This document shows positions 15,963 to 23,954 of a stretch of DNA of 64,000 bases, piece after piece. The position numbers and the translations under genes are program-made. Every line of letters begins with the position of its first letter. The first letter of the stretch is position 1. This stretch comes from Bradyrhizobium guangzhouense. Its GTDB lineage: Bacteria; Pseudomonadota; Alphaproteobacteria; Rhizobiales; Xanthobacteraceae. The stretch is from NCBI RefSeq assembly GCF_004114955.1, contig NZ_CP030053.1, positions 6,481,001 to 6,545,000 on the forward strand, read 5' to 3'. The notes under the pieces are model-generated. The model saw only the letters and a list, made by a program, of their open reading frames with translations. It had not been told where the DNA came from and ran no database searches.

Positions 15963-16703
15963 TTACCTGGCCATGTAGTCGAACGCCACGCTGCCGAGCC
16001 CGAGCGTCAGGTCCGCCTTGAAGTGCAGCGCCGAAACCACCTCGCGCACCGGCAACCGGGCGACATCGCAGAGCGCGTGAGGAAACAGGCCGAGCGCGGC
16101 GGGGCCGGTCCAGGCTTCCTTCAGCGTGATGTCCTCGAGATGGAAACGCACCAGCTCGCAGATCCGCGGGCTGCCGTCGACATGCGGGATGATCTTCAGG
16201 ATGAAGTTCGGTGCCTTCATCGGCTGCAGCACCGCGTCGAGGTCGACCTTGCGGTGCTTGTAGCCCATGGTGGCGGAGGCACAGAGCACCGAGCCATAAT
16301 GCAGCGAGCCGACCAGCACGTCGCTCTCGACCTCGATCTTCGGCCGCGCCAGCTTCTTCGGAAAGCCCCATAGCTCGCGGCCGCCGGCGATCGGGCCTTC
16401 GTCGTCGAGATACATCGCATGGGTATAGGCGCCGAGCTCACCCTTGAAGCGGACCGGGATCACCTGCCCGGTCTCGGTGTAATCGCCGAAGCCGGTCGAG
16501 TCGGGCATGCGGATGAATTCGTATTTCACCACCGGCTCCGCCACCTCGAGCGGCTCGGGCACGATGGCGGCAAGGGCTTCGGGATCGGTCCTGTAGGTGA
16601 TGATGAAATATTCGCGGTTGAAAAAGCGATACGGCCCCGGCGGGAATGACGGGTTGGTGAGCGGCATCGAATAAGCGTTACGGCGAACGTCCTCGATCTT
16701 CAT
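15963..16703 (-). CDS. adc: Acetoacetate decarboxylase
   Basis: 246 residues, matching the family. Converts acetoacetate to acetone and CO2 in the cytoplasm through a Schiff base on lysine; the motif [14 protein letters not shown] carries the reactive Lys (about 116) and its pKa-perturbing neighbour. Other family marks are [15 protein letters not shown] and [14 protein letters not shown] at the C-terminus. The gene is convergent with the secreted lyase. A perfect 8-bp inverted repeat lies 10 bp upstream of the start. Confidence 0.92.
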   Translation of the reverse strand: MKIEDVRRNAYSMPLTNPSFPPGPYRFFNREYFIITYRTDPEALAAIVPEPLEVAEPVVKYEFIRMPDSTGFGDYTETGQVIPVRFKGELGAYTHAMYLDDEGPIAGGRELWGFPKKLARPKIEVESDVLVGSLHYGSVLCASATMGYKHRKVDLDAVLQPMKAPNFILKIIPHVDGSPRICELVRFHLEDITLKEAWTGPAALGLFPHALCDVARLPVREVVSALHFKADLTLGLGSVAFDYMAR

Positions 16704-16712
16704 GGGAGCCCC

Positions 16713-16734
16713 ATCTGTCGTTGGTTCGACAGAT
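16713..16734. promoter_or_regulatory. Inverted repeat upstream of adc
   Basis: ATCTGTCG-TTGGTT-CGACAGAT, two perfect 8-bp arms with a 6-bp centre, 10 bp before the adc ATG. Size and symmetry fit a TetR- or GntR-type operator; alternatively it is a hairpin in the leader of the mRNA. No regulator gene is adjacent. Confidence 0.45.
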
Positions 16735-16807
16735 TATGGAGCGAGCCGCGCGCCGAGGCGAGATCGTAAAATCGGCATCGATCGTCACATACGCGTCAGA
16801 ATGCGCG

Positions 16808-16889
16808 GCTGACGGATCGTCCGGGTCTGTTCCCGCAGGATATCGACATCAGCGATCCCCGGCAGGTTAGCAATGTTCTGGTGCGCTGA
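16808..16889 (+). pseudogene. Fossil of an hss 3' end (copy 2)
   Basis: 82 bases align without gaps to 13929-14010, the last 26 codons and stop of hss, with about 12 mismatches, many silent. The frame reads LTDRPGLFPQDIDISDPRQV, then SNVLVR-stop. Upstream homology stops abruptly. The pattern of silent change says it was once coding. With copy 1 it brackets the lyase and adc genes. Confidence 0.7.
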
Positions 16890-16908
16890 GGCTCGCCTCT
16901 GCTCGCCC

Positions 16909-17011
16909 GTCATTCCGGGGCGACGCGCAGCGTCGAGCCCGGAATCCATCCGGCGGCAGAGCGTAAGGACAAATGGATTCCGGGCTCGCGCTTCGCGCGC
17001 CCCGGAATGAC
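16909..17011. repeat. Intergenic palindromic repeat, family B (copy 1)
   Basis: Outer arms GTCATTCCGGGGCGACGCGC and GCGCGCCCCGGAATGAC are inverted, with inner arms GAGCCCGGAATCCAT and ATGGATTCCGGGCTCG. Other copies are at 23252-23355, 47052-47153 and 57873-57978. Well known as a type in Bradyrhizobium-like genomes. Confidence 0.75.
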
Positions 17012-17019
17012 AGAGAGAC

Positions 17020-17358
17020 CTACTTCTTCTCGAGCGGGGGCGCGATCTTTTCGGCCGGGGCCGGCGGCAATGCCGGCTTGGCTGCACCGGCAGCGCCCTG
17101 CGTCTGCGGATCCGGACGGGCGGGCTCGGGGGCCGGCGTGGTCGGCCGCTCGCCGCCGGGTTTTGCCTCGGCGGGCGTCCTGGTCTGATCGTCGGAAGGC
17201 GTGCCCTGGAGCGGCTGGGTTGCCTGCGCCAGCTCCGTCCGGCTCTCCGCGCGGATCTGGGCCAGCGACACCACGGACACCACGACGCCCGCGGCGAAGA
17301 GCGCACAGGCAATCGTCAGGTCGAGCTTCAGATTTTGCTTGTCGTTCTGGCCGGTCAT
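17020..17358 (-). CDS. Small single-helix protein with Pro/Ala-rich tail
   Basis: 112 residues: a short cytosolic N-terminus (MTGQNDKQNLKLD), one membrane helix (about 14-36, IACALFAAGVVVSVVSLA) and a Pro/Ala/Glu-rich, low-complexity extracytoplasmic tail ending KIAPPLEKK. The start at 17358 is chosen because upstream codons look noncoding. It lies 100 bp after mgtC on the same strand. No family recognised; such proteins may be envelope tethers. Confidence 0.6.
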   Translation of the reverse strand: MTGQNDKQNLKLDLTIACALFAAGVVVSVVSLAQIRAESRTELAQATQPLQGTPSDDQTRTPAEAKPGGERPTTPAPEPARPDPQTQGAAGAAKPALPPAPAEKIAPPLEKK

Positions 17359-17458
17359 GTCGATCACCGCCTTTGTCCGGTGGATCAACGAAGTCGCACC
17401 ATTGCGGTTCCGCGCCCGACACAGCGGGAACCGCTGTTCCCGCGCCAAAGCGCCACGC

Positions 17459-18178
17459 CTATTCCGTGGTGCTGACCTCCCAGGTGGCGTGGCGGACGCC
17501 GGGCAGATGCTGGAGATCAGTTGCCACCGCGTTCAGTTCGTTCGGATCGACCGCGGTCGCCACCAGCTTGGCGACGATCTCCAGCAGGTCGTCATCGCCG
17601 ATCTCGGCCACATCGACGTCGGCCACCGGATATTTGGCGGCCTCGAGCTTGTCGATGAGGCGGTCGCGCATGTCGGGCAAGGCGTCGGTCGCGACCGCGA
17701 GCTTGAAGTAATAGGTCGCTTCCGACGCCCTTTCATTCAGCGGGATGCGGTTGATGGCATTGACCAGCGGGCGCAGCATCGTGTTGCCGGCGATGACGAA
17801 CACGGTGAGCGCCGCGGCCTGCGCGACCATGTCGGCACCGGCGCAGGAGCCGACGGCGGCCGAGGACCACAGCGTCGCCGCCGTGTTGAGGCCACGCACG
17901 TCCATACCCTGCTTCATGATGACGCCGGCTCCCAGGAAGCCGATGCCGGAGACGACATAGGCAATCACGCGCACAGCGCCGTCGGCGCCGTCCAGATGCA
18001 TGGCGAGATCGACGAAGGCCGCAGCGCCAACCGCGACCAGCACGTTGGTGCGCAGGCCGGCGGTGCGCTGGCGATATTGCCGCTCGGCACCGATCAGCGT
18101 GCCCAGCACGAAGGCCGTGAACAGGCTGATGAGCGTGTCGGCGAAGTCGGCAAGCTGGAAGGTCGTCAGAAAACGCAT
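17459..18178 (-). CDS. MgtC/SapB-family membrane protein
   Basis: 239 residues. The MgtC domain has four or five membrane helices (about 10-145) with the signatures GTLIGAERQYRQRTAGLRTN and GIGFLGAGVIMK plus LNTAATLWSSAAVG; a C-terminal ACT-like soluble domain (about 155-239) follows. MgtC proteins modulate F-type ATPase activity or adaptation to low magnesium and acid, mostly in the inner membrane. It lies 30 bp after the WD40-like gene, probably the same transcript as the zinc block. The usual acidic residues of the core are kept (E31, D83-like positions not verified). Confidence 0.87.
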   Translation of the reverse strand: MRFLTTFQLADFADTLISLFTAFVLGTLIGAERQYRQRTAGLRTNVLVAVGAAAFVDLAMHLDGADGAVRVIAYVVSGIGFLGAGVIMKQGMDVRGLNTAATLWSSAAVGSCAGADMVAQAAALTVFVIAGNTMLRPLVNAINRIPLNERASEATYYFKLAVATDALPDMRDRLIDKLEAAKYPVADVDVAEIGDDDLLEIVAKLVATAVDPNELNAVATDLQHLPGVRHATWEVSTTE

Positions 18179-18208
18179 GAGTCCCTATACGGCCGGAACC
18201 ATGACAGT

Positions 18209-19228
18209 TCAAAGCTCCAGCAGCCCGCCGTCCCCATTTTCGTCGGCGAAGGCCAGCAGCGTGCCCTTGGCATTCCAGGCCATCCCGGCCACCGGCGGCG
18301 TGCCGTTGCGGCGGACCAGGATTTCGGCGCCGTCCTCCATCCGCACCATCAGCACCGTGCCGTCGCTGTAGCCGCAGGCCAGGATGTCGTTCTTCGGATG
18401 GCAGGCCACCACCGCGACGCGCGCCTGCAGCGGCGCGAGCATCGCGGGCTCCTTGCCCATCGGGCCGTCCTTGCTGGCGAACGGCCAGATGATGACGGTG
18501 TCGGCACCCGAGGTCGCGAGCCCCTTGCCGCCGGCGCTCCAGGACATCGAACGGACGCGGCCGGGATAGCCGGTCATGCGCATGTGCCTGTTGTCGGCGA
18601 GCCGCCAGCCATGCAGGGCCGCTTCGTGCATCGAGGTGACCAGAAACTTGTTATCAGGGCTGAAGGTGACGCCGAGATGCGAACCGGCCCAGGGCAGGAA
18701 TTCGGCCGAGCCTTCCATGTTCGGAAACCACAGCGTGGCGCCGTTGTAATGCGCGATCGCAAGCCGCAGGCCCTTCGGCGCGAAGGCGAGACCGCCGACG
18801 GTCGAGGGCACGTCGAGCGACTTCTCGTCAGTCTTGCCGCTCTTGACGGTCGCGGTCTTGCCGGCCGACCAGGCATAAGCCCCGTCGGGATGCAGCGCCA
18901 CCGCATCGATCCAGCGCCGCTTCGGATCGGTGGCAAGCAGCGTCACCTCACCCTTGGCGTCGAGCGCGACGACCTTGCCGTCGTCACCGCCCATGATGAG
19001 GCGCTTGCCGTCGGAGGCAGCCGAGAGAATGCCGCCGCTGTGCACGGCAATCGTGGTGACCTCGCCCTTGTCGTCGACAAACGCGACGCTCTCCTCGCCG
19101 CCGACGAAGGCGGCGCGAGGGCCAAGAAAATGCACCGAGGTCACGCCCATGCCGAGCGTCACAGGCTTGACGCGGTCGGTGACGGAGACGATCGAGGCGG
19201 AATCGGGGGCCGGCGTGAACTCTTTCAT
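18209..19228 (-). CDS. WD40-like beta-propeller protein
   Basis: 339 residues made of about seven repeating blades, e.g. GVTSVHFLGPRAAFVGGEES, SAASDGKRLIMGGDDGKV, GVTFSPDNKFLVTSMHEAAL and SMSWSAGGKGLATSGADT (each shown only in part). No signal peptide, so cytosolic. The ATG at 19228 shares its last base with the TGA of the COG0523 GTPase gene, showing translational coupling. A propeller directly coupled to a zinc GTPase is seen in related bacteria, but its task is unproved; a scaffold for metal delivery is one idea. Confidence 0.82.
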   Translation of the reverse strand: MKEFTPAPDSASIVSVTDRVKPVTLGMGVTSVHFLGPRAAFVGGEESVAFVDDKGEVTTIAVHSGGILSAASDGKRLIMGGDDGKVVALDAKGEVTLLATDPKRRWIDAVALHPDGAYAWSAGKTATVKSGKTDEKSLDVPSTVGGLAFAPKGLRLAIAHYNGATLWFPNMEGSAEFLPWAGSHLGVTFSPDNKFLVTSMHEAALHGWRLADNRHMRMTGYPGRVRSMSWSAGGKGLATSGADTVIIWPFASKDGPMGKEPAMLAPLQARVAVVACHPKNDILACGYSDGTVLMVRMEDGAEILVRRNGTPPVAGMAWNAKGTLLAFADENGDGGLLEL

Positions 19229-20280
19229 CACGAGACGATGCAGCTCTCGAAACCTTCGCGAATGGCCTTCTCGGGCAATTCGCGGCCGATGAAGACGAGG
19301 CGGCTTTCGCGCTTCTCGCCCTCCTTCCATTTCCGCTGGTGGTTGCCCTCCAGCATCATGTGGACGCCCTGGAAAACGTAGCGGTCGTCGTCGTCGTGAA
19401 AGGCGAGGATGCCCTTGGAGCGCAGGATCTTGCCGCCCTCGACCTGCACCAGGTTCTGGAGCCAGGGCATGAAGACGTTCGGATCGAGCGGCTTATCGGT
19501 CTTGAGCGACAGCGATTGCATGTCCTCGTCGTGATAGTGCTTCAGGCCGTGACCGTGATCATGGTGGTGATCATGATCGTGGCCGTGATGGTGATGATGA
19601 TCATGGTCGTGGTCATGATCGTCAGCCTCCAGAAAGGAGGGCTCGATGTCGAGGATGCGGTCGAGGTCGAACGCGCCGCGATCGAGCACGTCGGCCAGCG
19701 CCACCGAACAGCGCTCGGTGCGATGCAGCTTGGCATAGGGGTTGATACCGCGGATGCGGGCCTCGACCTCGGCGAGCTCACCCTTGGTGACGAGATCGGT
19801 CTTGTTCAGCACGATGACGTCGGCAAAGGCGATCTGGTTCTTGGCCTCGGGCGCGTCCTTGAGCCGATCGGACAGCCATTTGGCGTCGGCAACGGTGACG
19901 ACCGCGTCGAGGCGGGCGTTCTTCTGCACGTCCTCGTCGACGAAGAACGTCTGGGCCACGGGCGCCGGATCGGCAAGACCGGTGGTCTCGACGATGATGG
20001 CGTCGAACTTGCCCTTGCGCTTCATCAGGCCGTCCATGATGCGGACGAGGTCGCCGCGCACGGTGCAGCAGATGCAGCCATTGTTCATCTCGAACACCTC
20101 CTCATCGGCGCCGATGATGAGGTCGTTGTCGATGCCGATCTCGCCGAATTCGTTGACGATGACGGCGTATTTCTTGCCGTGGTTCTCCGACAGGATGCGG
20201 TTCAAGAGCGTGGTCTTGCCGGCACCGAGATAGCCGGTCAGGACGGTCACGGGAATTTTCTGGGCGGTCGCTTCAGACAT
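19228..20280 (-). CDS. COG0523 (CobW/ZNG1-type) zinc-linked GTPase
   Basis: 350 residues. Walker A is LTGYLGAGKTTLLNR (15-29); the CxCC metal site is NGCICCTV (about 67-74); ETTGLADP and NKTDLV are the switch and G4 motifs. A loop at about 215-245 is packed with His and Asp and should bind metal, then the CobW C-terminal domain ends near RLVFIGRELPE. Family members use GTP hydrolysis to hand zinc to client enzymes under zinc starvation, and many are Zur targets. It follows znuA by 68 bp and is coupled to the WD40 gene. Confidence 0.9.
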   Translation of the reverse strand: MSEATAQKIPVTVLTGYLGAGKTTLLNRILSENHGKKYAVIVNEFGEIGIDNDLIIGADEEVFEMNNGCICCTVRGDLVRIMDGLMKRKGKFDAIIVETTGLADPAPVAQTFFVDEDVQKNARLDAVVTVADAKWLSDRLKDAPEAKNQIAFADVIVLNKTDLVTKGELAEVEARIRGINPYAKLHRTERCSVALADVLDRGAFDLDRILDIEPSFLEADDHDHDHDHHHHHGHDHDHHHDHGHGLKHYHDEDMQSLSLKTDKPLDPNVFMPWLQNLVQVEGGKILRSKGILAFHDDDDRYVFQGVHMMLEGNHQRKWKEGEKRESRLVFIGRELPEKAIREGFESCIVS

Positions 20281-20348
20281 AACAACTCCGGACGTAGGCT
20301 GGTCGCGCGACGCGAGGCGGGGTCGCCCCGACGGGGGTGGCCCCTGCC

Positions 20349-21212
20349 CTAATGGTCAAGCGCGCTGGTCAGGGCCTTTATATTGTGCCTGACCATATCA
20401 ATGTAAGTGGGTGCAAGCCCCTTTTCGCCGGTCAAACCGTCCGAAATCAGGGTCCCGCCGACCTTGGCGCCGGTCTCGGCCGCGATCCGCCGGATCAGGC
20501 GGTCATCGCTGATATTTTCCAGGAAAACGGCCGGGATTTTTTGGGCCTTGATCTGGCCGATGATGGCCGCGATGTCCCGCGCGCTGGGCTCGGTTTCGGT
20601 GGAGACGCCCAGGGGCGCGATGAACTGGACGCCGTATTCGGCGGCGAAATAGCCGAAGGCATCGTGGGTCGAGATCACCTTGCGCCGCTCAGGCGGGATT
20701 TTGGCGACGGCGTCGCGGACCTCGCGGTCGAGAGCTTCGAGCTTTTCCAGATAGGCCTTTGCCTCGGCGCGGAATAGATCCGCATCATCCGGGTCGGCCG
20801 CCACCAGCGCGCCTGTGATGTCGGCGACGTAGATCTTGGCATTGGGGACGGACTGCCAGGCGTGGGGATCGGCGGCAGAGCCCAGCTTCAGGGGCGCGAT
20901 GCCGGCGCTCGCGATGACGACCTGCGCCTTGGCTCCGGATGACTGCACGAGACGCGGCAGCCATCCCTCCAGCCCGAGCCCGTTGACGATGACGAGCTTC
21001 GCTTCCGCCACGCGCTTCGCATCGCCGGGCGCCGGCGTGTAGACGTGCACGTCGCTATCGGGGCCCACCAGCGTCGTCAGATTGACCTTGCCGCCGCCGA
21101 TCGCGCGGACGAAATCCGCCAGGATCGAGAAGCTCGCGACGACGTTGATCCGCTCAGCAGCTTGCAGTGGCGATGCCATCAGCAGCGAGGCCAAGACGAC
21201 GAAGACGCGCAT
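20349..21212 (-). CDS. znuA: Zinc/manganese ABC transporter periplasmic binding protein
   Basis: 287 residues, cluster A-1 (PF01297) fold with a signal peptide ending SPLQAAE. Metal ligands expected in the family are seen as His in DSDVHVYTPAP (about 59), His in DPHAWQSV (about 118) and His in STHDAFGYF (about 184), plus Asp near SDGLTG. The His-rich loop that marks E. coli ZnuA is absent, so SitA/AztC-like or manganese-binding is an alternative; the Zur box and context favour zinc. GGAGG lies 7 bp before the ATG at 21212; a GTG at 21218 overlaps znuB's stop. Confidence 0.86.
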   Translation of the reverse strand: MRVFVVLASLLMASPLQAAERINVVASFSILADFVRAIGGGKVNLTTLVGPDSDVHVYTPAPGDAKRVAEAKLVIVNGLGLEGWLPRLVQSSGAKAQVVIASAGIAPLKLGSAADPHAWQSVPNAKIYVADITGALVAADPDDADLFRAEAKAYLEKLEALDREVRDAVAKIPPERRKVISTHDAFGYFAAEYGVQFIAPLGVSTETEPSARDIAAIIGQIKAQKIPAVFLENISDDRLIRRIAAETGAKVGGTLISDGLTGEKGLAPTYIDMVRHNIKALTSALDH

Positions 21213-21214
21213 CG

Positions 21215-22084
21215 TCACGCCTCCAGATGCCGGCCGGGAAACATCTGCCTGACGAGGCCGCCGACGCGGCCGAACAGGACGGAGACAATGTAGATTGCGG
21301 TCGCCACCAGAATGATCGCAGGGCCTGAGGGCACGCGGGTCTGGAACGACAACACCAGGCCGGCATAGCCTGAAACCACGGCCGCGATGACCGCGATGCA
21401 GATCATCGCGGTGAGATCGCGCGACCAGAAACGCGCGATGCCGGCCGGCAGGATCATCAGGCCGACCGCGAGCAGCGTACCGAGCGCCTGAAAGCCGTTG
21501 ACGAGGTTGATGACGACCAGTGCGAGGAAGGCGAGATGCGCGGGGCCGCCGGCGCGGCTGACGGTGCGCAGGAATAGCGGATCGACACTCTCGATCACCA
21601 GCGGGCGGTAGATCACCGCGAGCACCAGCAGCGTCACCGTGGCGTTGAAGGCGACCACCAGCAGCGTCTGGTCGTCCATCGCAAGGATGTTGCCGAACAG
21701 CACGTGCAACAGGTCGATATTGGTGCCTTTGATGGAAACGATGGTGACGCCCAGCGCCAGCGAGGCCAGATAGAAGGTCGCGAGCGAAGCGTCCTCCTTC
21801 AAGCCGGTCGAGCGCGCCACCACGCCGGCAAGGATCGCGACGGCAAAGCCCGCGATCAAGCCACCGGCGGTCATCGCGAACAGATTGAGGCCGGAGAGCA
21901 GGAAGCCGACGGCCGCACCGGGCAGGATCGCATGCGCCATGGCATCCCCGACCAGGCTCATCCGACGCAGCATCAGGAATACGCCGATCGGCGCGCCCGC
22001 CAGCGACAGTGCGATCACGGCGGCAAGCGCGCGCCGCATGAACTCGAATTCGGTGAACGGGCCGATCAGCGCGTCATAGACCAT
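21215..22084 (-). CDS. znuB: Zinc/manganese ABC transporter permease
   Basis: 289 residues with eight or nine membrane helices, the ABC-3 family pattern. Characteristic segments: FLMLRRMSLVGDAMAHAILPGAA is the EAA-like contact loop (about 38-58), followed by GTNIDLLHVLFGN and ALGTLLAVGLMILPAGIARF. It forms the membrane channel that takes metal from the binding protein with energy from the ATPase. It ends overlapping or touching the znuA start and lies 6 bp after znuC. Confidence 0.88.
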   Translation of the reverse strand: MVYDALIGPFTEFEFMRRALAAVIALSLAGAPIGVFLMLRRMSLVGDAMAHAILPGAAVGFLLSGLNLFAMTAGGLIAGFAVAILAGVVARSTGLKEDASLATFYLASLALGVTIVSIKGTNIDLLHVLFGNILAMDDQTLLVVAFNATVTLLVLAVIYRPLVIESVDPLFLRTVSRAGGPAHLAFLALVVINLVNGFQALGTLLAVGLMILPAGIARFWSRDLTAMICIAVIAAVVSGYAGLVLSFQTRVPSGPAIILVATAIYIVSVLFGRVGGLVRQMFPGRHLEA

Positions 22085-22090
22085 CTGCGA

Positions 22091-22846
22091 TCACGCCGCC
22101 CGTGAACTGACATCGTCAGCCGCGCAGGCCGTGGCGCTGTCGTCGAAGGCTTCGCACATCCGCATCGCAACCATCAAATTCTCGGGCGTCAGCACCTCCG
22201 CGGTCGGCCCCCAGGCCACAGGGCCGCGCGCCAGAATCAGCGTTTCATCGAAATGGGTGCGCACCATCTCCATGTCGTGGAGCGCAGCGAGCACGGTGCG
22301 GCCCTCGCCGTGCCAATGCTTCACCAGCGCGAGCAGATCGGCGGTGGTCTTGCTGTCGATGGCGTTGAAGGGCTCATCGAGCACGATCAGCCGCGCATCC
22401 TGGAGCAGCACGCGCGCGAACAGCACGCGCTGCATCTGCCCGCCGGAGAGCGTGCCGATTGGTCGGTTCTCGAAGCCGTTGAGGCCCACGGACGCAATCG
22501 CGCGAAGGATCTTTGCGCGCGCGGCCTTGCCGATGCCGCCGAACAGGCCGGTCCCGCGCCACAGCCCGGTGCCGACGAAATCGAACACCGAGATCGGGAA
22601 GGTCCGGTCGATGTCTGCGCTCTGCGGCAGATAGGCGATGTCGCGGGCGTCCAACCCGCCGAGATGGATGCTGCCGTCGAGCGGTTTGAGGATGCCGACG
22701 ATGCCGCGCAGCAGGGTCGACTTGCCGGCGCCATTGGGGCCGATCACGGCGACCAGCGCGCCTGATGCGACCTCGCCATTGAGATGGTGCACGGCCGGAT
22801 GGCGGTCATAGCCGAGCGTGACGTTGCGGAAGGCGAGCTGGGCCAT
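22091..22846 (-). CDS. znuC: Zinc/manganese ABC transporter ATPase
   Basis: 251 residues. Walker A is GPNGAGKSTLLRG (about 36-48), signature LSGGQMQRVLFAR (about 133-145), Walker B DARLIVLDEPF, and the switch His in ALHDMEMV. Couples ATP hydrolysis to import through the adjacent permease. Start at 22846 has GAGGTG upstream and comes right after the stop of the His-rich gene (TGACCATG), so the two are translationally coupled. The C-terminal tail with SATACAADD holds extra cysteine and is unusual. Confidence 0.9.
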   Translation of the reverse strand: MAQLAFRNVTLGYDRHPAVHHLNGEVASGALVAVIGPNGAGKSTLLRGIVGILKPLDGSIHLGGLDARDIAYLPQSADIDRTFPISVFDFVGTGLWRGTGLFGGIGKAARAKILRAIASVGLNGFENRPIGTLSGGQMQRVLFARVLLQDARLIVLDEPFNAIDSKTTADLLALVKHWHGEGRTVLAALHDMEMVRTHFDETLILARGPVAWGPTAEVLTPENLMVAMRMCEAFDDSATACAADDVSSRAA

Positions 22847-22848
22847 GG

Positions 22849-23130
22849 TCACCTCATCGCCAGCCAAACGATGCCCCAGAGCACGGCACAGACCGCCACG
22901 GCCGCCGACAGACGGCCGGCCATCGTCATGCGCAGGATCGACCAGGGCGCGTCCTGGGCCGGATGCGGCGAGGCGGCGTCGTGGACATGGGCATGGGTGT
23001 GGTCGTGCCCGTGCGAATGCCCGTGGTCGTGGGAATGGCCAAGGGGTTGGCCAAGGGAGTGGCCATGGGAGTGGCCGGAATGACTATGGGCGTGATCGTG
23101 GTGGTGGGTGGGGGACGCGGCGGGAACCAT
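22849..23130 (-). CDS. Histidine-rich small membrane protein leading the Zur-type operon
   Basis: 93 residues. Residues 9-56 are almost wholly H, G, S, D and A with 20 histidines in HSHGHDH-type repeats; residues about 63-92 form one membrane helix (GRLSAAVAVCAVLWGIVWLA). It would be anchored by its C-terminus with a metal-binding N-terminal arm. First gene of the znuCBA operon, directly after a Zur box. A role as a zinc buffer or hand-off module at the transporter is inferred; the strand and codon pattern, and coupling to znuC, support it being real. Confidence 0.75.
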   Translation of the reverse strand: MVPAASPTHHHDHAHSHSGHSHGHSLGQPLGHSHDHGHSHGHDHTHAHVHDAASPHPAQDAPWSILRMTMAGRLSAAVAVCAVLWGIVWLAMR

Positions 23131-23137
23131 GGGAATG

Positions 23138-23154
23138 ATGTTATATTATAACAT
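23138..23154. promoter_or_regulatory. Zur box and promoter of the zinc operon
   Basis: ATGTTATATTATAACAT is a perfect 17-bp palindrome 8 bp upstream of the first ATG, extended by GTAAT/ATTCC flanks. It matches the AT-rich GTTATAnTATAAC core of Zur sites in alphaproteobacteria. On the minus strand it contains TATAAT, a fitting -10, so Zur binding would block RNA polymerase; the mRNA would have a very short or no leader, consistent with the lack of a clear ribosome site. No zur gene is in the window. Confidence 0.82.
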
Positions 23155-23219
23155 TACGCCTGTCCACGGCCCGCTCTGGGGGGCCCCGGGCGGTGCCGCG
23201 CGGGGCAATTCCGCACAGC

Positions 23220-23251
23220 AAAAAGGCGGCCGCGCAGGCGACCGCCTTTTT
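23220..23251. terminator. Bidirectional rho-independent terminator
   Basis: AAAAAGGCGG and CCGCCTTTTT form a 10-bp stem around a GC-rich 12-base centre that can pair further. It has an A-run on one side and a T-run on the other, so works in both directions. It separates the sodB side from the zinc operon promoter region. Confidence 0.75.
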
Positions 23252-23355
23252 GTCATTCCGGGGCGGCGCGTTCGCGCCGAGCCCGGGATCCATCGAGCGT
23301 CAATCCGCACGGATAAATGGATTCCGGGCTCGCGCTTGGCGCGCCCCGGAATGAC
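23252..23355. repeat. Intergenic palindromic repeat, family B (copy 2)
   Basis: Outer arms GTCATTCCGGGGCGGCGCG and GGCGCGCCCCGGAATGAC, inner arms GAGCCCGGGATCCAT and ATGGATTCCGGGCTC. It begins directly after the terminator T-run and ends 3 bp before the sodB stop. Confidence 0.75.
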
Positions 23356-23357
23356 GC

Positions 23358-23954
23358 TCACGCCTTCTCGAGCAGCGACTCGACGTAGTCCCAGTTCACG
23401 AGGTTTTCGACGAACGCCTTCAGATAATCAGGACGGCGGTTGCGATAGTCGATGTAGTAGGAGTGCTCCCAGACGTCGCAGCCGAGGATCGGGGTGGCGC
23501 CATGCACCAGCGGGTTCTCGCCGTTCGGGGTCTTGGAAATCTCGAGCTTGCCGTTCTTGACCTGGAGCCAGCACCAGCCCGAGCCGAACTGGCCGACGCC
23601 GGCCGCCTGGAAGTCGGTCTTGAACTTCTCGAAGCCGCCGAGGTCCTCGTTGATCTTCTTCTCAAGCTTGCCCGGCAGCTTGGTGCCGCCGCCATTGGGC
23701 TTCATCCAGCTCCAGAAGTGGATGTGGTTGTAGTGCTGGCCGGCGTTGTTGAATACCGCGGGATTCTTGCCGAACGAGCCCTTGACGATCTCTTCAAGGG
23801 ACTTGCCTTCCCATTCGGTGCCCTTGAGCGCGTTGTTGCCGTTGGTGACGTAGGCCTGATGATGCTTGTCGTGGTGGAATTCCAGCGTCTCCTTCGACAT
23901 GAACTGGCCGAGGGCGTCATAGGCGTAGGGGAGTGGGGGCAGCGTGAATGTCAT
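23358..23954 (-). CDS. sodB: Superoxide dismutase, Fe type
   Basis: 198 residues, normal length. Dismutes superoxide to oxygen and hydrogen peroxide in the cytoplasm. Metal ligands are His in LEFHHDKHHQAYV (about 27), His in AGQHYNHIHFW (about 79), and Asp and His in DVWEHSYYIDYRN (about 161 and 165). The Gln in NNAGQHYNH is at the position that marks iron rather than manganese enzymes. It has its own upstream region toward a divergent GNAT gene. Mn or cambialistic use cannot be excluded. Confidence 0.93.
   Translation of the reverse strand: MTFTLPPLPYAYDALGQFMSKETLEFHHDKHHQAYVTNGNNALKGTEWEGKSLEEIVKGSFGKNPAVFNNAGQHYNHIHFWSWMKPNGGGTKLPGKLEKKINEDLGGFEKFKTDFQAAGVGQFGSGWCWLQVKNGKLEISKTPNGENPLVHGATPILGCDVWEHSYYIDYRNRRPDYLKAFVENLVNWDYVESLLEKA

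Noticed and set aside
14200..16805. Genomic island with integrase between hss-tail copies
   Set aside because: The copies look like direct repeats of an attachment site, but there is no integrase, no tRNA and no clear shift in base composition, so island status is kept only as an idea.
17201..19381. Long plus-strand frame of about 700 codons across mgtC and the WD40 gene
   Set aside because: Spans two real minus-strand genes and an intergenic region; no recognisable domain.
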